A stretch of DNA of 41,918 bases, from assembly GCA_014874185.1 (NCBI GenBank), contig JACWAF010000027.1, positions 1-41,918 of the forward strand, given 5' to 3'. Below, piece by piece: positions 1 through 7,779 of the stretch (positions within the stretch are counted from its first letter, which is position 1; every line of letters begins with the position of its first letter). This DNA comes from Nitrospirota bacterium. Its GTDB lineage: Bacteria; Nitrospirota; Thermodesulfovibrionia; Thermodesulfovibrionales; JdFR-88. The notes under the pieces are model-generated. The model was not told where the DNA came from. It did no database searches and worked only from the letters and a program-made list of their open reading frames with translations. The translations under genes were made by a program, and so were the position numbers.

Positions 1-54
1 GGTGCGGGTGCGGGTGCGGGTGCGGGTGCGGGTGCGGGTGCGGGTGCGGGTGCA
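1..54. repeat. (GGTGCG)n hexanucleotide tandem repeat
   Basis: Eight perfect GGTGCG units and a ninth ending in A run from the first base of the window, so the array may extend further left. On the + strand it gives GGG runs separated by TGC, a regular pattern compatible with a G-quadruplex. It is open in all three forward frames. Frame 2 reads alternating Val-Arg and stops at 74-76. Frame 1 reads Gly-Ala and is continuous with the Wzz-like gene. It sits directly before that gene's ribosome binding site. Confidence 0.95.
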
Positions 55-76
55 GCAGGGGGAGCGCCTGGCGTGA
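2..76 (+). CDS. C-terminal tail of an upstream gene (partial), Val-Arg repeat
   Basis: Frame 2 is open from the window edge and reads a Val-Arg dipeptide repeat followed by VQQGERLA and a TGA at 74-76. The stop overlaps the GTG start of the next gene (GTGA), the same stop/start fusion used elsewhere in this locus, which is why this frame is preferred over the Gly-Ala frame. The body of the protein lies outside the window, so its function cannot be read. In comparable loci the gene before a Wzz-like regulator is often an outer-membrane polysaccharide export protein, but nothing here proves that. Alternatively the repeat is untranslated or is an N-terminal Gly-Ala extension of the next protein. 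Confidence 0.35.
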   Translation: MRVRVRVRVRVRVRVRVQQGERLA

Positions 77-1251
77 GCCTTCTCGATTACCTGGTGGCGT
101 TCTCAAAGCACGGGAAACTGATCTTCTTCTGCTCGGTCATCCTGCCCATTCTGGCGCTGGGGACAAGTTTCCTGTTTCCGAAGACATACAGGGCGGAGTC
201 GCGGGTAATGCCGCCCCAGAACTCCTCTTCGATGAAGATCGGCATGATAAGCCAGGTGACGGGGATAGACCTGTCGGGCTTCTCAAGCGGGTCGGGCACC
301 GGGATGACCAGCGATATCTACGCCGGGATGCTGAAAAGCAGCACCATACTGGACAGGATAATAGACCGCTTCGGCCTCATCAGCAAGTACGGCGCCGCGA
401 CCCGGGAGGACGCGCGCAGGCAATTAAGTGACGACATCATGGACGTGAGCGTGGATTCCAAGTCCGGCATAGTCACTGTCGGCGTGCAGGACAAAGACCC
501 GCGCACGGCGGCGCAGATGGCCAACGCCTTCGTCGATGAGCTTGAAAAGACAAGCAACCAGCTAAATTACATGGACGCCAAAGGCCGCATGGACTACCTG
601 GAGGCCCAGGTCAACAAAGCAAAGGAAAATCTGACCCGGAGCGAGGAAGATATGAAAAAATTCATGGAGAAGACCGGGGTCCTCCAGATAGACGACCAGG
701 CGCGGGCCATCCTGGAGGGCATAGCCGCGCTGAACGCGCAAGTGGCCGCCAAGGAAGTGGAGATAAACGTGATGAAGACCTTCTCAATGCCCCAAAACCC
801 CGACCTGCAGATGGCCGAGGAGGAACTGAGGGGCCTCAGCGCTCAGCTTGCGAAACTGGAGGCCAGAAAGACCGCAACCGGCATAGACCCGATCCTGCCA
901 ACGGCCAACATCCCCTCCCTGGGGACTGACTACGAGAGGAAATTGAGGGACCAGAAATACTATGAAGCCCTTTACCAGTTCCTTGCCAAGGAATACGAGA
1001 GCGCCAGGCTGGACGAGGCCAGGAATTATGCCGGAATACAGGTCCTGGACAGCGCCGTCCCGCCCACCAAAAAGTACAAGCCGCAGAGGCTCCTGATAAC
1101 GCTTGTGACGGCGGCCGGGGGGTTCTTCATCTCGATATTCGCATCCCTGGTCTTGGAATACGTGGAGAAGGCCAAACAGGACAGAGAGACGCGCGAGAAG
1201 CTGGACCTGATAAAGGGCCATCTGCGCCTGCGAAAAAACAGGGCGGCTTAG
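73..1251 (+). CDS. Wzz/GumC-like polysaccharide chain-length determinant
   Basis: This 392-residue inner-membrane protein has the classic Wzz topology. A short cytoplasmic N-terminus is followed by a membrane segment at about 16-35, a long periplasmic region with coiled-coil stretches (about 165-265), and a C-terminal membrane segment at about 340-363. That last segment is preceded by the Pro-rich motif PPTKKYKPQR typical of the family. Such proteins set the length of, or help export, polymerised surface polysaccharide. There is no fused tyrosine kinase domain. The GTG start is chosen for the AGGGGGAG ribosome site at 57-64 and the GTGA overlap with the upstream frame. It opens the polysaccharide locus, in line with its role. 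Confidence 0.85.
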   Translation: MSLLDYLVAFSKHGKLIFFCSVILPILALGTSFLFPKTYRAESRVMPPQNSSSMKIGMISQVTGIDLSGFSSGSGTGMTSDIYAGMLKSSTILDRIIDRFGLISKYGAATREDARRQLSDDIMDVSVDSKSGIVTVGVQDKDPRTAAQMANAFVDELEKTSNQLNYMDAKGRMDYLEAQVNKAKENLTRSEEDMKKFMEKTGVLQIDDQARAILEGIAALNAQVAAKEVEINVMKTFSMPQNPDLQMAEEELRGLSAQLAKLEARKTATGIDPILPTANIPSLGTDYERKLRDQKYYEALYQFLAKEYESARLDEARNYAGIQVLDSAVPPTKKYKPQRLLITLVTAAGGFFISIFASLVLEYVEKAKQDRETREKLDLIKGHLRLRKNRAA

Positions 1252-1318
1252 CCTTCGTGCCGGCCGGTTATTGGTCCGCTTTACCGATGCGAACTGAAAA
1301 TTTCGACAAGGAGCTGCC

Positions 1319-2143
1319 ATGCTGCAGGAAGAGAAAAAGACGCTTACGGAAATGGACGCAGACCGGAAGATCGAGAGGTCGAAGGCCGTATTCAGGGAAG
1401 CGGTCGAAAGGTTCGGACCGGACAGGATCGCCCTGGCCATAACGGGCGGCAAGGACTCCACCACCGCCTTGTGGATAGCCAGGCGCGCCTGCGAAGAGAT
1501 GGGCGTGAAGCTCCCCCTCTGCATGTTCATAGACGAAGGGGACGTGTTCGATGAGATACTGGAGTTCATGGCCCGGATAAAAAAGCTCTGGTCTCTGGAT
1601 ATCGCGTGTCTCAAGAATAAGGACGTAAGCTCGAAGGCCAGGGGGCTTGGCGATATGGTGAAAGTCTCTTCGCTTGATGAGGCGAACCAGGCGGCCCTGC
1701 GCGAGATGGGCTTTATCGGAGAGGAGTTCCCGCTCATGCCGGACTCCACGGTCTGCAACCACCTGATGAAGACGGTCCCCATGCGGGAGTTCATCACCGC
1801 AAACGGGCTGGCCGCCGTCTCCATAGCCATCCGCTGGGACGAACAGGCCGCGCGCAGGGACGAGGATTATTTCGCGGCCCGCGCAAACCCGCTCCACACG
1901 CGCGTCCATCCGATATTGCACTTCACCGAGCGGGACATCTGGACGGCCATATTCAGGCACGATATCCCTTATAACGGCCTCTATAAACAGGGCTACCGCT
2001 CACTGGGGGCAAGGTGCGCCACGGGCAGGGCCTCCGATATGCCGGCATGGATGCAGGACATGGAAAATACTCCCGAGCGCGTGGGCCGCGGCCAGGAAAA
2101 AGAAAAGGTGATGGGCCAGTTGAGGGCCCTTGGGTATATGTAA
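1319..2143 (+). CDS. PAPS reductase/CysD-like PP-loop enzyme of the polysaccharide locus
   Basis: The 274-residue protein has the ATP pyrophosphatase P-loop TGGKDS at residues 42-47. Its C-terminal half resembles PAPS/APS reductases and CysD, with HPILHFTERDIW followed by IPYNGLYKQGYRSLG. Family members bind ATP or PAPS and cleave at the alpha phosphate. The Cys-Cys pair and CxxC cluster of APS reductases and the C-terminal ECGLH-type catalytic Cys are absent, so a standard sulfate-reduction role is unlikely. Location inside a glycan locus suggests activation or modification of a sugar or lipid intermediate (inference). AAGGAG at 1308-1313 supports the ATG. The protein ends LRALGYM, a tail also seen in two alkaline-phosphatase-superfamily enzymes nearby. 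Confidence 0.75.
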   Translation: MLQEEKKTLTEMDADRKIERSKAVFREAVERFGPDRIALAITGGKDSTTALWIARRACEEMGVKLPLCMFIDEGDVFDEILEFMARIKKLWSLDIACLKNKDVSSKARGLGDMVKVSSLDEANQAALREMGFIGEEFPLMPDSTVCNHLMKTVPMREFITANGLAAVSIAIRWDEQAARRDEDYFAARANPLHTRVHPILHFTERDIWTAIFRHDIPYNGLYKQGYRSLGARCATGRASDMPAWMQDMENTPERVGRGQEKEKVMGQLRALGYM

Positions 2144-2154
2144 GACTAAATCCC

Positions 2155-2194
2155 TTCTTTCTCTTGTAAGAGAAAGAAGCAAAGAGAACTTTTA
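2155..2194 (+). repeat. 40-nt dispersed repeat, copy 1
   Basis: These 40 bases recur at 16766-16805 with a single mismatch (base 25 of the unit, G here and C there). The first 24 form the 11-bp hairpin with a GT loop, followed by CAAAGAGAACTTTTA. Both copies begin 11-12 bases after the stop codon of a + strand gene, suggesting a small mobile or regulatory hairpin element tolerated at gene ends. Confidence 0.85.
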
Positions 2195-2306
2195 GATTTT
2201 TCTGCTCTAAAAGAGCAGAAAAACAAGTAAAAATTTTTTCTCTTGCCCCAAGGCGGATGAAAATCCGCCGTATTTGATAAATTCTCTCTTTTTTATAAAA
2301 AAGAGA
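2155..2306. other. Chain of four hairpins between two genes
   Basis: The 175-base gap between the PP-loop gene and the next start holds successive perfect inverted repeats. The first has an 11-bp stem at 2155-2165/2168-2178. The second has a 12-bp stem, TTTTTCTGCTCT at 2197-2208 with its complement at 2212-2223. The third is GGCGGAT/ATCCGCC at 2252-2258/2263-2269 with a GAAA tetraloop. The fourth is a 22-bp palindrome at 2285-2306. CTTTTAG at 2189-2195 can pair instead with CTAAAAG at 2207-2213, so hairpin two has a competing fold. None has the GC-rich stem plus T-run of a standard terminator. Confidence 0.8.
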
Positions 2307-2318
2307 AGTGGAAATCCC

Positions 2319-3614
2319 GTGAAAATATTTAAAAGGAAAAAAAATCGCAAGGTCGTAGTCGTCGGCATTGACGGCGCGCCGTGCAGTCTTCTGCGGGACT
2401 ATATGGAGCGGGGGATAATGCCCGGGCTGAAGGAGATGTGCGCGGGGGGCTCTTTGCTGAAGATGAATTCCACTCTGCCCGAGATATCCTCGGTCGCCTG
2501 GACAAGTTTTCTCACCGGGAAGAACCCCGGAGAGCACGGCATCTTCGGCTTCATGGAGATAGACCCGGAGACATACGAATACAGGTTCCCGGATTCGCGG
2601 TCGGTAAAAGCTCCGGGCATCTGGGAAAAAAACGGGAGCAGGTCCGTGGTCTTCAATATACCCCAGACCTATCCGGCCCGCCCGATAAACGGCGTGATGG
2701 TTAGCGGGTTTGTGGCATTGGATTTGAAAGAGGCCGTTTATCCGGAGAGGCTTTTCCGCGAGCTGAGTGCGATGGGATACAGGCTGGATGTGAACGCGCA
2801 GCTTGCCGCCTCCAACCCGGAGGCGTTCTTCCGGGACCTGTTTGAGACCTTCGAAAAACGCAGCAAGGCGATAATGCGTGTCTACGAAAAGGAGGACTGG
2901 GACCTCTTCATCTGCGCCATAACCGAGACGGACCGCCTGCACCATTTCTTCTTCGATTCGGCGCTGGAAGGGAGATATTACGGCAGGTTCGCGGATCTTT
3001 ATTCGAGGCTGGATTCTTTTTTGAAGGAGATGGCTGACAGGGCCGAAAAGGACGGCGCGGTCTTCATGACCTGCTCCGACCACGGGTTCACGGAAATCGA
3101 AAGCGAAGTTTACATAAACAGGTGGCTCATGGAAAACGGCTATCTCAGCCTCTCCGGCGGCGAGGGGCTTAAGGGGATCGAGCGTCAGTCGCTGGCCTTC
3201 TGCCTGGACCCGTCCAGGGTTTACATACACATGGAGGGCAAATATAAAAAGGGCACGGTAGGCAAGAGCGGGCGCGAGGAGCTGATAGGCGTGCTTAAGG
3301 GAAATTTGAGAGATATCCGCTTCCAGGGGAAGGAAGTCATAAAAGAAATATTTCTGGGGGAGGAAATATTCAGGGGCCCTTACGCCTGTTGCGGGCCGGA
3401 CCTCTATCTGCTTCCAAATTACGGCTTCGACCTGAAAGGCCTCACCAGGAGCCCCAGGCTTTTCGGCACAACCCGCTTCAGGGGCATGCACACCTATGAC
3501 GACGCACATTTCTTCATCTCAAGGGATTTCGAAAGGGAAAATTTGAAGATAGAAGACCTGGCCGGGATCATCTCGGGCTTCCTTGAATGCCCATGCGCGG
3601 GCGGGCTGAAATGA
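2319..3614 (+). CDS. Type I phosphodiesterase/nucleotide pyrophosphatase-like enzyme 1
   Basis: This is a 431-residue alkaline-phosphatase-superfamily enzyme. Metal ligands and the nucleophile are visible: GIDGAP with Asp18, AWTSF with the likely nucleophile Thr62, ETDRLHHFF with Asp205 and His209, and SDHGF with Asp254-His255. Family members hydrolyse or transfer phosphodiesters; here a lipid-linked glycan or phosphate decoration is a reasonable target (inference). No signal peptide is obvious. The GTG at 2319 is preferred over an upstream TTG at 2274 because the latter puts the 22-bp palindrome inside the coding region and adds residues unlike the family. The enzyme is a distant paralogue of the one at 6295. 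Its stop overlaps the next start (ATGA). Confidence 0.8.
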   Translation: MKIFKRKKNRKVVVVGIDGAPCSLLRDYMERGIMPGLKEMCAGGSLLKMNSTLPEISSVAWTSFLTGKNPGEHGIFGFMEIDPETYEYRFPDSRSVKAPGIWEKNGSRSVVFNIPQTYPARPINGVMVSGFVALDLKEAVYPERLFRELSAMGYRLDVNAQLAASNPEAFFRDLFETFEKRSKAIMRVYEKEDWDLFICAITETDRLHHFFFDSALEGRYYGRFADLYSRLDSFLKEMADRAEKDGAVFMTCSDHGFTEIESEVYINRWLMENGYLSLSGGEGLKGIERQSLAFCLDPSRVYIHMEGKYKKGTVGKSGREELIGVLKGNLRDIRFQGKEVIKEIFLGEEIFRGPYACCGPDLYLLPNYGFDLKGLTRSPRLFGTTRFRGMHTYDDAHFFISRDFERENLKIEDLAGIISGFLECPCAGGLK

Positions 3615-4999
3615 CCCCCTGGTCCCTTCGAAAAGCGCTTCCCGCGGGGTTTGCGCAAAAACTCGAACGGAAGCTGAAAGACGCCCATTACCTGGAGCTT
3701 CTGAAAGGCGGCTATACCGCCTTCGTCCTCAAGACGGCGGGCGGGATTGTGGGCTATCTGCTGGCCCTCCTGATCACCAGGACCCTGGGGGCATTCAGCA
3801 TGGGCGTCTTCGCGCTGAGCCTGACAGTGCTGAATATAGGCGGCCTGGCAGGAAAGCTGGGGCTAAATTCCATGCTCTTGAAACTGGCGGCCGAGTATTC
3901 GGCCCTGGGCCGGTGGGACCTCATTAAAGCGGTGCATGCGAAGGCGATGAGGATCATGGTCCCGCTCAATATTCTTTTATCGGCGCTGCTTTTTTTGTTC
4001 GCGCCGCTGCTGGCCGGAAGGCTCTTCCACAAGCCGGAGATCGCGGCCCATCTGCGGATAGCCGCGGTGGCGCTTCTGCCAGCCGCCATCCACGCGCTGA
4101 ATTCGGAGGGGTTGAGGGGGATAAAAAAGATACGCGAGTTCTCATCGCTTGTGGAACTGCCCAATCTCTTTGCCATAGGCGCGCTTTCAGTGCTTCTCCT
4201 CTTCTCCAGGAGCAGCCGCCTTCCCGTGGCGGCGTATGTGCTTGGGGTGGCGGCAGCCGCCCTGGTAAGCCAGGTCCTGTGGGCCAGACATTCGCCTTCG
4301 TCCAATCAAGGCGCCCGTGCCGGAATATCCAACGGCAGGCTAATGGGGCTTGCCGTGCCGATGATGCTCTCCACCTCGGCCCTTTTCATAATGCACTGGA
4401 CGGACACGCTGATGCTTGGCATATACAGGCCGGAGGCCGAGGTGGGCGTCTTTAATATCTGCTCCAAGGTGTCCTCGGTCACAAGCATGGCCATCATCTC
4501 AGTGAACACCATTGCCGCCCCGAAATTCGCCGAGCTATGGGGCAAACGGGACATTGCCAGCCTGAGAAAGGTTGTCAGGCAATCGACCAAGCTCATATTC
4601 TGGGCCTCCGCCCCGGTCCTGCTGGCCATAACCCTCTTGCCCGGGCCGATACTCGGGCTTTTCGGGGGCGAGTTCAGGTCCGGCTCCCGGGCGCTGCTCA
4701 TATTGCTTTTGGGCAGGTTCGTGAATTCGCTGTGCGGCCCGGTCGGAATACTGCTGACCGTCACCGAAAGACAAAAACTGTTCCAGAACATAATCTTTCT
4801 GGCCGCGGCCCTGAATATAGGGCTCAACCTCGTCCTCATCCCCCGATACGGCATAACCGGCGCATCCATGGCAAGCACGATAAGCACGGTCTTATGGAAT
4901 TTCACCTGCGTTTATTTCGTGAGGGCCCATTTCAGATTCACGACGATCTATCTCCCGTTCAGGAGATTTGCCGGGGGCGTAAAAACCCAGGGCGCGTGA
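3611..4999 (+). CDS. Polysaccharide flippase, Wzx/MOP-superfamily
   Basis: About 462 residues with some twelve or more hydrophobic segments spread over the whole length fit an oligosaccharide flippase of the MOP superfamily. The N-terminal stretch GYTAFVLKTAGGIVGYLLAL and the later LMLGIYRPEAEVGVFNI are typical of these proteins. It would move undecaprenyl-linked repeat units across the inner membrane, supplying the polymerisation step controlled by the Wzz-like protein. The ATG at 3611 is chosen because it overlaps the preceding stop (ATGA); an in-frame ATG at 3587 would add eight residues inside the previous gene. No Wzy polymerase is identifiable in the window. Confidence 0.85.
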   Translation: MTPWSLRKALPAGFAQKLERKLKDAHYLELLKGGYTAFVLKTAGGIVGYLLALLITRTLGAFSMGVFALSLTVLNIGGLAGKLGLNSMLLKLAAEYSALGRWDLIKAVHAKAMRIMVPLNILLSALLFLFAPLLAGRLFHKPEIAAHLRIAAVALLPAAIHALNSEGLRGIKKIREFSSLVELPNLFAIGALSVLLLFSRSSRLPVAAYVLGVAAAALVSQVLWARHSPSSNQGARAGISNGRLMGLAVPMMLSTSALFIMHWTDTLMLGIYRPEAEVGVFNICSKVSSVTSMAIISVNTIAAPKFAELWGKRDIASLRKVVRQSTKLIFWASAPVLLAITLLPGPILGLFGGEFRSGSRALLILLLGRFVNSLCGPVGILLTVTERQKLFQNIIFLAAALNIGLNLVLIPRYGITGASMASTISTVLWNFTCVYFVRAHFRFTTIYLPFRRFAGGVKTQGA

Positions 5000-5022
5000 T
5001 CGCCGCCGCGCCTGATTTTTTC

Positions 5023-5051
5023 TGGACACTATGCACTTTAGAGTATATACT
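5023..5051 (+). promoter_or_regulatory. Sigma70-type promoter with 14-bp palindrome over the -10
   Basis: TGGACA at 5023-5028 and TATACT at 5046-5051 are separated by exactly 17 bases, predicting transcription from about 5058 into the GT2 gene. The -10 lies inside a perfect palindrome, AGAGTATATACTCT (5040-5053), a plausible operator half-site pair. This would give the second half of the glycan locus its own promoter. Confidence 0.5.
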
Positions 5052-5074
5052 CTGAATCGAATTTGCAACCTGTA

Positions 5075-6298
5075 ATGGCGCGCCGCCCGGACAGCGGAGG
5101 CTGCATATCGCTGCTTGAACTGACAGACGCCGGTGCTGCCCGCCCCCGGATAAGCGGTTGCGCCGGGACGGACTGGGAAAGGAGGATTTTCAAACTGAGA
5201 TCGGCCCCGGGGATTTCCATCGTCATAACGAATTACAATTACGGCCGGTTCCTGGAGCAGGCCATCCGGAGCGCGCTGGACCAGTCGCTGCCCGCGGGCC
5301 TTACGGAGCTCATCATAGTGGACGACGGCTCGACAGACCGGAGCCGCGGCATCATAAAAAAATACGAATGGGCCGCGAAATGCGTTTACAAGGAAAACGG
5401 CGGCCAGGCATCGGCCATGAACGCCGGGTTCCGGCAGGCAAGCGGGGAACTGGTCTGGTTCCTTGATTCCGACGATTACCTGCACCCAGTCGCCTGCGAG
5501 AAGGTTTTGAAGGCTTATAAAGCGTTAAGCCATGCAGAGAGACAGCGGGTCTCCAGGATCGAGGGCCGGCTGCACGTGCGCTTCGACGATGAACAGGCCA
5601 TTAAAAAAGGAAGGGTCCTGCCGCGGCGCTTCCCGCAAGACCCCAGGGCGGAGTTCCTGGGGTACGGCAGATGCCCGGGCCCCACCACAAGCGGCAACGT
5701 CTGGCCTAGCCCGTTTCTTCGAAAGATATTCCCCATACCGGAAGGCGATTTCAAGTGGGGCGCGGACAGCTATCTTTATGTCAATGCGGCTTTTTTAGGA
5801 AAGCCGCTTCGCATCCTTGACGCGGTTGGCGTATACAGGAAGCACAATATGGCCAAGACCTATTTTTCCGTCCCTTTCATAAAAAACCAGCTGCAGACCG
5901 ACAGGACAAAAGAGGCGTGCATAACTGAGCTGGCCAGGAGCACCGGTTTCCCTGACAGGTTTGGACCTTCCAGATGGGCCAGGAACGGCCCGCACATGAG
6001 GCTTGAGCTATTCGCCCGGAAACTTGGGCTTTCGGACGGTTTTTTCCAGGAGACGGGCTTTTTAAGGCTCCTCCTGACCGCCGTGAAAGCGGTCGCCCTC
6101 TACAGACCCTATCCGCTTGCGGCAAGGCTGTTTTACATGCTTGAGGCCGCCTGCCTGGCGGCCGTCCCGAAGGGTGCCATAGGCGGGTTTGTATCGTTAA
6201 GCGCGCAGATGGGGCCGGTTGGCAATTTCAGGAGAATGGCAAGAGACCTGTTCTTCTCCTCCGGGGCCGGGACAGCCCCGGGAAAGGGACAGGAATGA
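5075..6298 (+). CDS. Family 2 glycosyltransferase, start uncertain
   Basis: A GT2 (GT-A fold) enzyme: SIVITNYNYGRFLEQAIRSA opens the nucleotide-binding domain, IIVDDGSTD gives the first acidic motif and WFLDSDDYL the DXD. It should add a sugar to the lipid-linked repeat unit at the cytoplasmic face. The start is unclear. ATG 5075 and TTG 5063 lack ribosome sites and would add some 40 residues unlike GT2 enzymes. A perfect AAAGGAGG lies at 5178-5185 and its best-spaced in-frame codon is CTG 5195 (nine bases on), beginning LRSAPGISIV. The ATG is listed as the conventional choice, but a CTG start at 5195 would best fit the protein. The stop overlaps the next ATG (ATGA). Confidence 0.8.
   Translation: MARRPDSGGCISLLELTDAGAARPRISGCAGTDWERRIFKLRSAPGISIVITNYNYGRFLEQAIRSALDQSLPAGLTELIIVDDGSTDRSRGIIKKYEWAAKCVYKENGGQASAMNAGFRQASGELVWFLDSDDYLHPVACEKVLKAYKALSHAERQRVSRIEGRLHVRFDDEQAIKKGRVLPRRFPQDPRAEFLGYGRCPGPTTSGNVWPSPFLRKIFPIPEGDFKWGADSYLYVNAAFLGKPLRILDAVGVYRKHNMAKTYFSVPFIKNQLQTDRTKEACITELARSTGFPDRFGPSRWARNGPHMRLELFARKLGLSDGFFQETGFLRLLLTAVKAVALYRPYPLAARLFYMLEAACLAAVPKGAIGGFVSLSAQMGPVGNFRRMARDLFFSSGAGTAPGKGQE
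5178..5197 (+). promoter_or_regulatory. Strong Shine-Dalgarno pointing to a CTG start
   Basis: AAAGGAGG at 5178-5185 is the best ribosome site in the glycan locus, yet no ATG, GTG or TTG follows at usable distance. CTG at 5195-5197 is in frame with the GT2 protein at ideal spacing, just before its conserved first beta strand. Confidence 0.5.
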
Positions 6299-7779
6299 CA
6301 CGGCTGCTCATAATCGGATTGGACGGGGTCTCGTGGAACGTGCTGAAACCCATGATCGAGGCAGGGCACATGCCCTTCCTTGAAAGCGAGATCGAGAAGG
6401 GCAAGGCCGGGGTCCTGCGCTCTACCGAGCCGCCCATAACCCCAACGGCCTGGACCAGCTTCCAGACCGGGCTCACCCCGGAAGAGCACGGGATATTCGG
6501 CTTCAGGGGATTCCACATGGAAAACGGAAGGCTCCGGAACTCGATACGCACCGCCTCCAGCGTGACCGCCCGGCGCATATGGGACATCCTCTCGAAAAAG
6601 GGCAGGCGGATATGCCTTTTGAACCTTCCCCTCACCTATCCGCCTTTCCCGGTAAACGGGATAATGGTCTCCGGGTTTCCCGTGCCCGGTCCAGAATGCG
6701 AGTTCACCTACCCGGCGGAGTTCAAAAGGGAATTATTCTCGGTGATACCCGGTTTCCAGGTGATGCAGACGGGCATGGGCGCCATGCAGCGGGGCATGAA
6801 AGTGGATGATGTGGTCGGCTGGTGGACGAAACTGATAGACCAGAAGGCCGGTCTAGCCCGGCATCTTTTAAAGAAAGAGCCATGGGACGTGTTCATGGTC
6901 CATTTCCAGGAGACGGACCTGTTGCAGCATTTTTTATGGCACCTGATAGACCGGACACATCCGGAGCACGACCCCGGGGGGTTCGCAAGGGTGGGCCGGT
7001 TCTACAATGAGCTGGACCGGAGGCTCTCCGAAATAACAGGAGCGGCCAGAGGGAAAGGCTTTTCGGTGATGATGCTCTCGGACCATGGTTTCCAGCGGGC
7101 TGATTATTCCGTGAACCTCAACAGCTGGCTTTACCAGAAGGGGTATATCGTACCGCGCCTCTCCGCCAGGGCCCTCGTCTCCAAGGCCGCGCAGAGGATA
7201 TTCGAACTGCCTTTTTTGCTCAAGCTCCGGGGCAGGCTCCTCCTCAGGAAATCGGCCATCGCCATGGCGAACCAGTTCCTCGGCTCAGGAATAGATTACG
7301 AACGTTCCGCCCTGTTCGTGGAATCAAACGGCACAAACACGGCCTTCGCCCATTTCTTTACGGAAGATGAAGCGCTCACAAATAAAATCCTCTCGGAAAT
7401 AAAGGCCCTTTGCACGGAGGGCGGAAAGCCGCTAGTCGATTCGGCGGGGCCGATCAGCGCCGGCCACCCGGCCCTTAAAATCATCTTTGCCGAAAACGCG
7501 GTCTGCTCCGGGATGATGCTCACGAACGGGCACTGGTACACGAGGCCGAAGCCCGGAGGGGCAAGGCTGGTCGGGGTGCACCACGTAAACGGCGTGGTCA
7601 TCTTCGACGGCTCGGTGAAATGCGGGCTGCCCAGGGACATCTTCGAAATGCCGGGGTTGATAATGGGCTGCCTGGGGCTTCAGTTCAGGCCGCTTGGAAG
7701 GGCGAGAGGCAGGGCGCAGGTCCCGGATGCCGAGAGTTCGCGGATAGAGCGGCAGTTGAAGGGGCTTGGCTACCTCTGA
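6295..7779 (+). CDS. Type I phosphodiesterase/nucleotide pyrophosphatase-like enzyme 2
   Basis: This 494-residue alkaline-phosphatase-superfamily enzyme is related to the one at 2319. It has GLDGVSW with Asp10, TAWTSFQTG with probable nucleophile Thr54, ETDLLQHF, and SDHGF with Asp263-His264. An apparent third metal site HPA..K.IF lies in the C-terminal third. The signature PEEHGIFGF is shared with enzyme 1, so the two are paralogues that may act on different positions of the same glycan or on different phosphodiesters (inference). There is no signal peptide. It ends LKGLGYL. The ATG overlaps the preceding stop (ATGA) behind AAGGGACAGGA, and the TGA overlaps the next ATG (TGATG). Confidence 0.8.
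   Translation: MTRLLIIGLDGVSWNVLKPMIEAGHMPFLESEIEKGKAGVLRSTEPPITPTAWTSFQTGLTPEEHGIFGFRGFHMENGRLRNSIRTASSVTARRIWDILSKKGRRICLLNLPLTYPPFPVNGIMVSGFPVPGPECEFTYPAEFKRELFSVIPGFQVMQTGMGAMQRGMKVDDVVGWWTKLIDQKAGLARHLLKKEPWDVFMVHFQETDLLQHFLWHLIDRTHPEHDPGGFARVGRFYNELDRRLSEITGAARGKGFSVMMLSDHGFQRADYSVNLNSWLYQKGYIVPRLSARALVSKAAQRIFELPFLLKLRGRLLLRKSAIAMANQFLGSGIDYERSALFVESNGTNTAFAHFFTEDEALTNKILSEIKALCTEGGKPLVDSAGPISAGHPALKIIFAENAVCSGMMLTNGHWYTRPKPGGARLVGVHHVNGVVIFDGSVKCGLPRDIFEMPGLIMGCLGLQFRPLGRARGRAQVPDAESSRIERQLKGLGYL

Noticed and set aside
1319-2143. N-acetyl sugar amidotransferase (WbpG/PseA-type PP-loop enzyme) as identity of the PP-loop gene
   Set aside because: The C-terminal ERDIW...YNGLYKQGYRSLG block fits the PAPS reductase/CysD family, not the amidotransferases.
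1953-3509. Long minus-strand open frame (518 codons) opposite the PP-loop and phosphodiesterase genes
   Set aside because: It has no family motif, crosses the hairpin gap and is opposite two genes with clear active-site motifs; it is a high-GC shadow frame.
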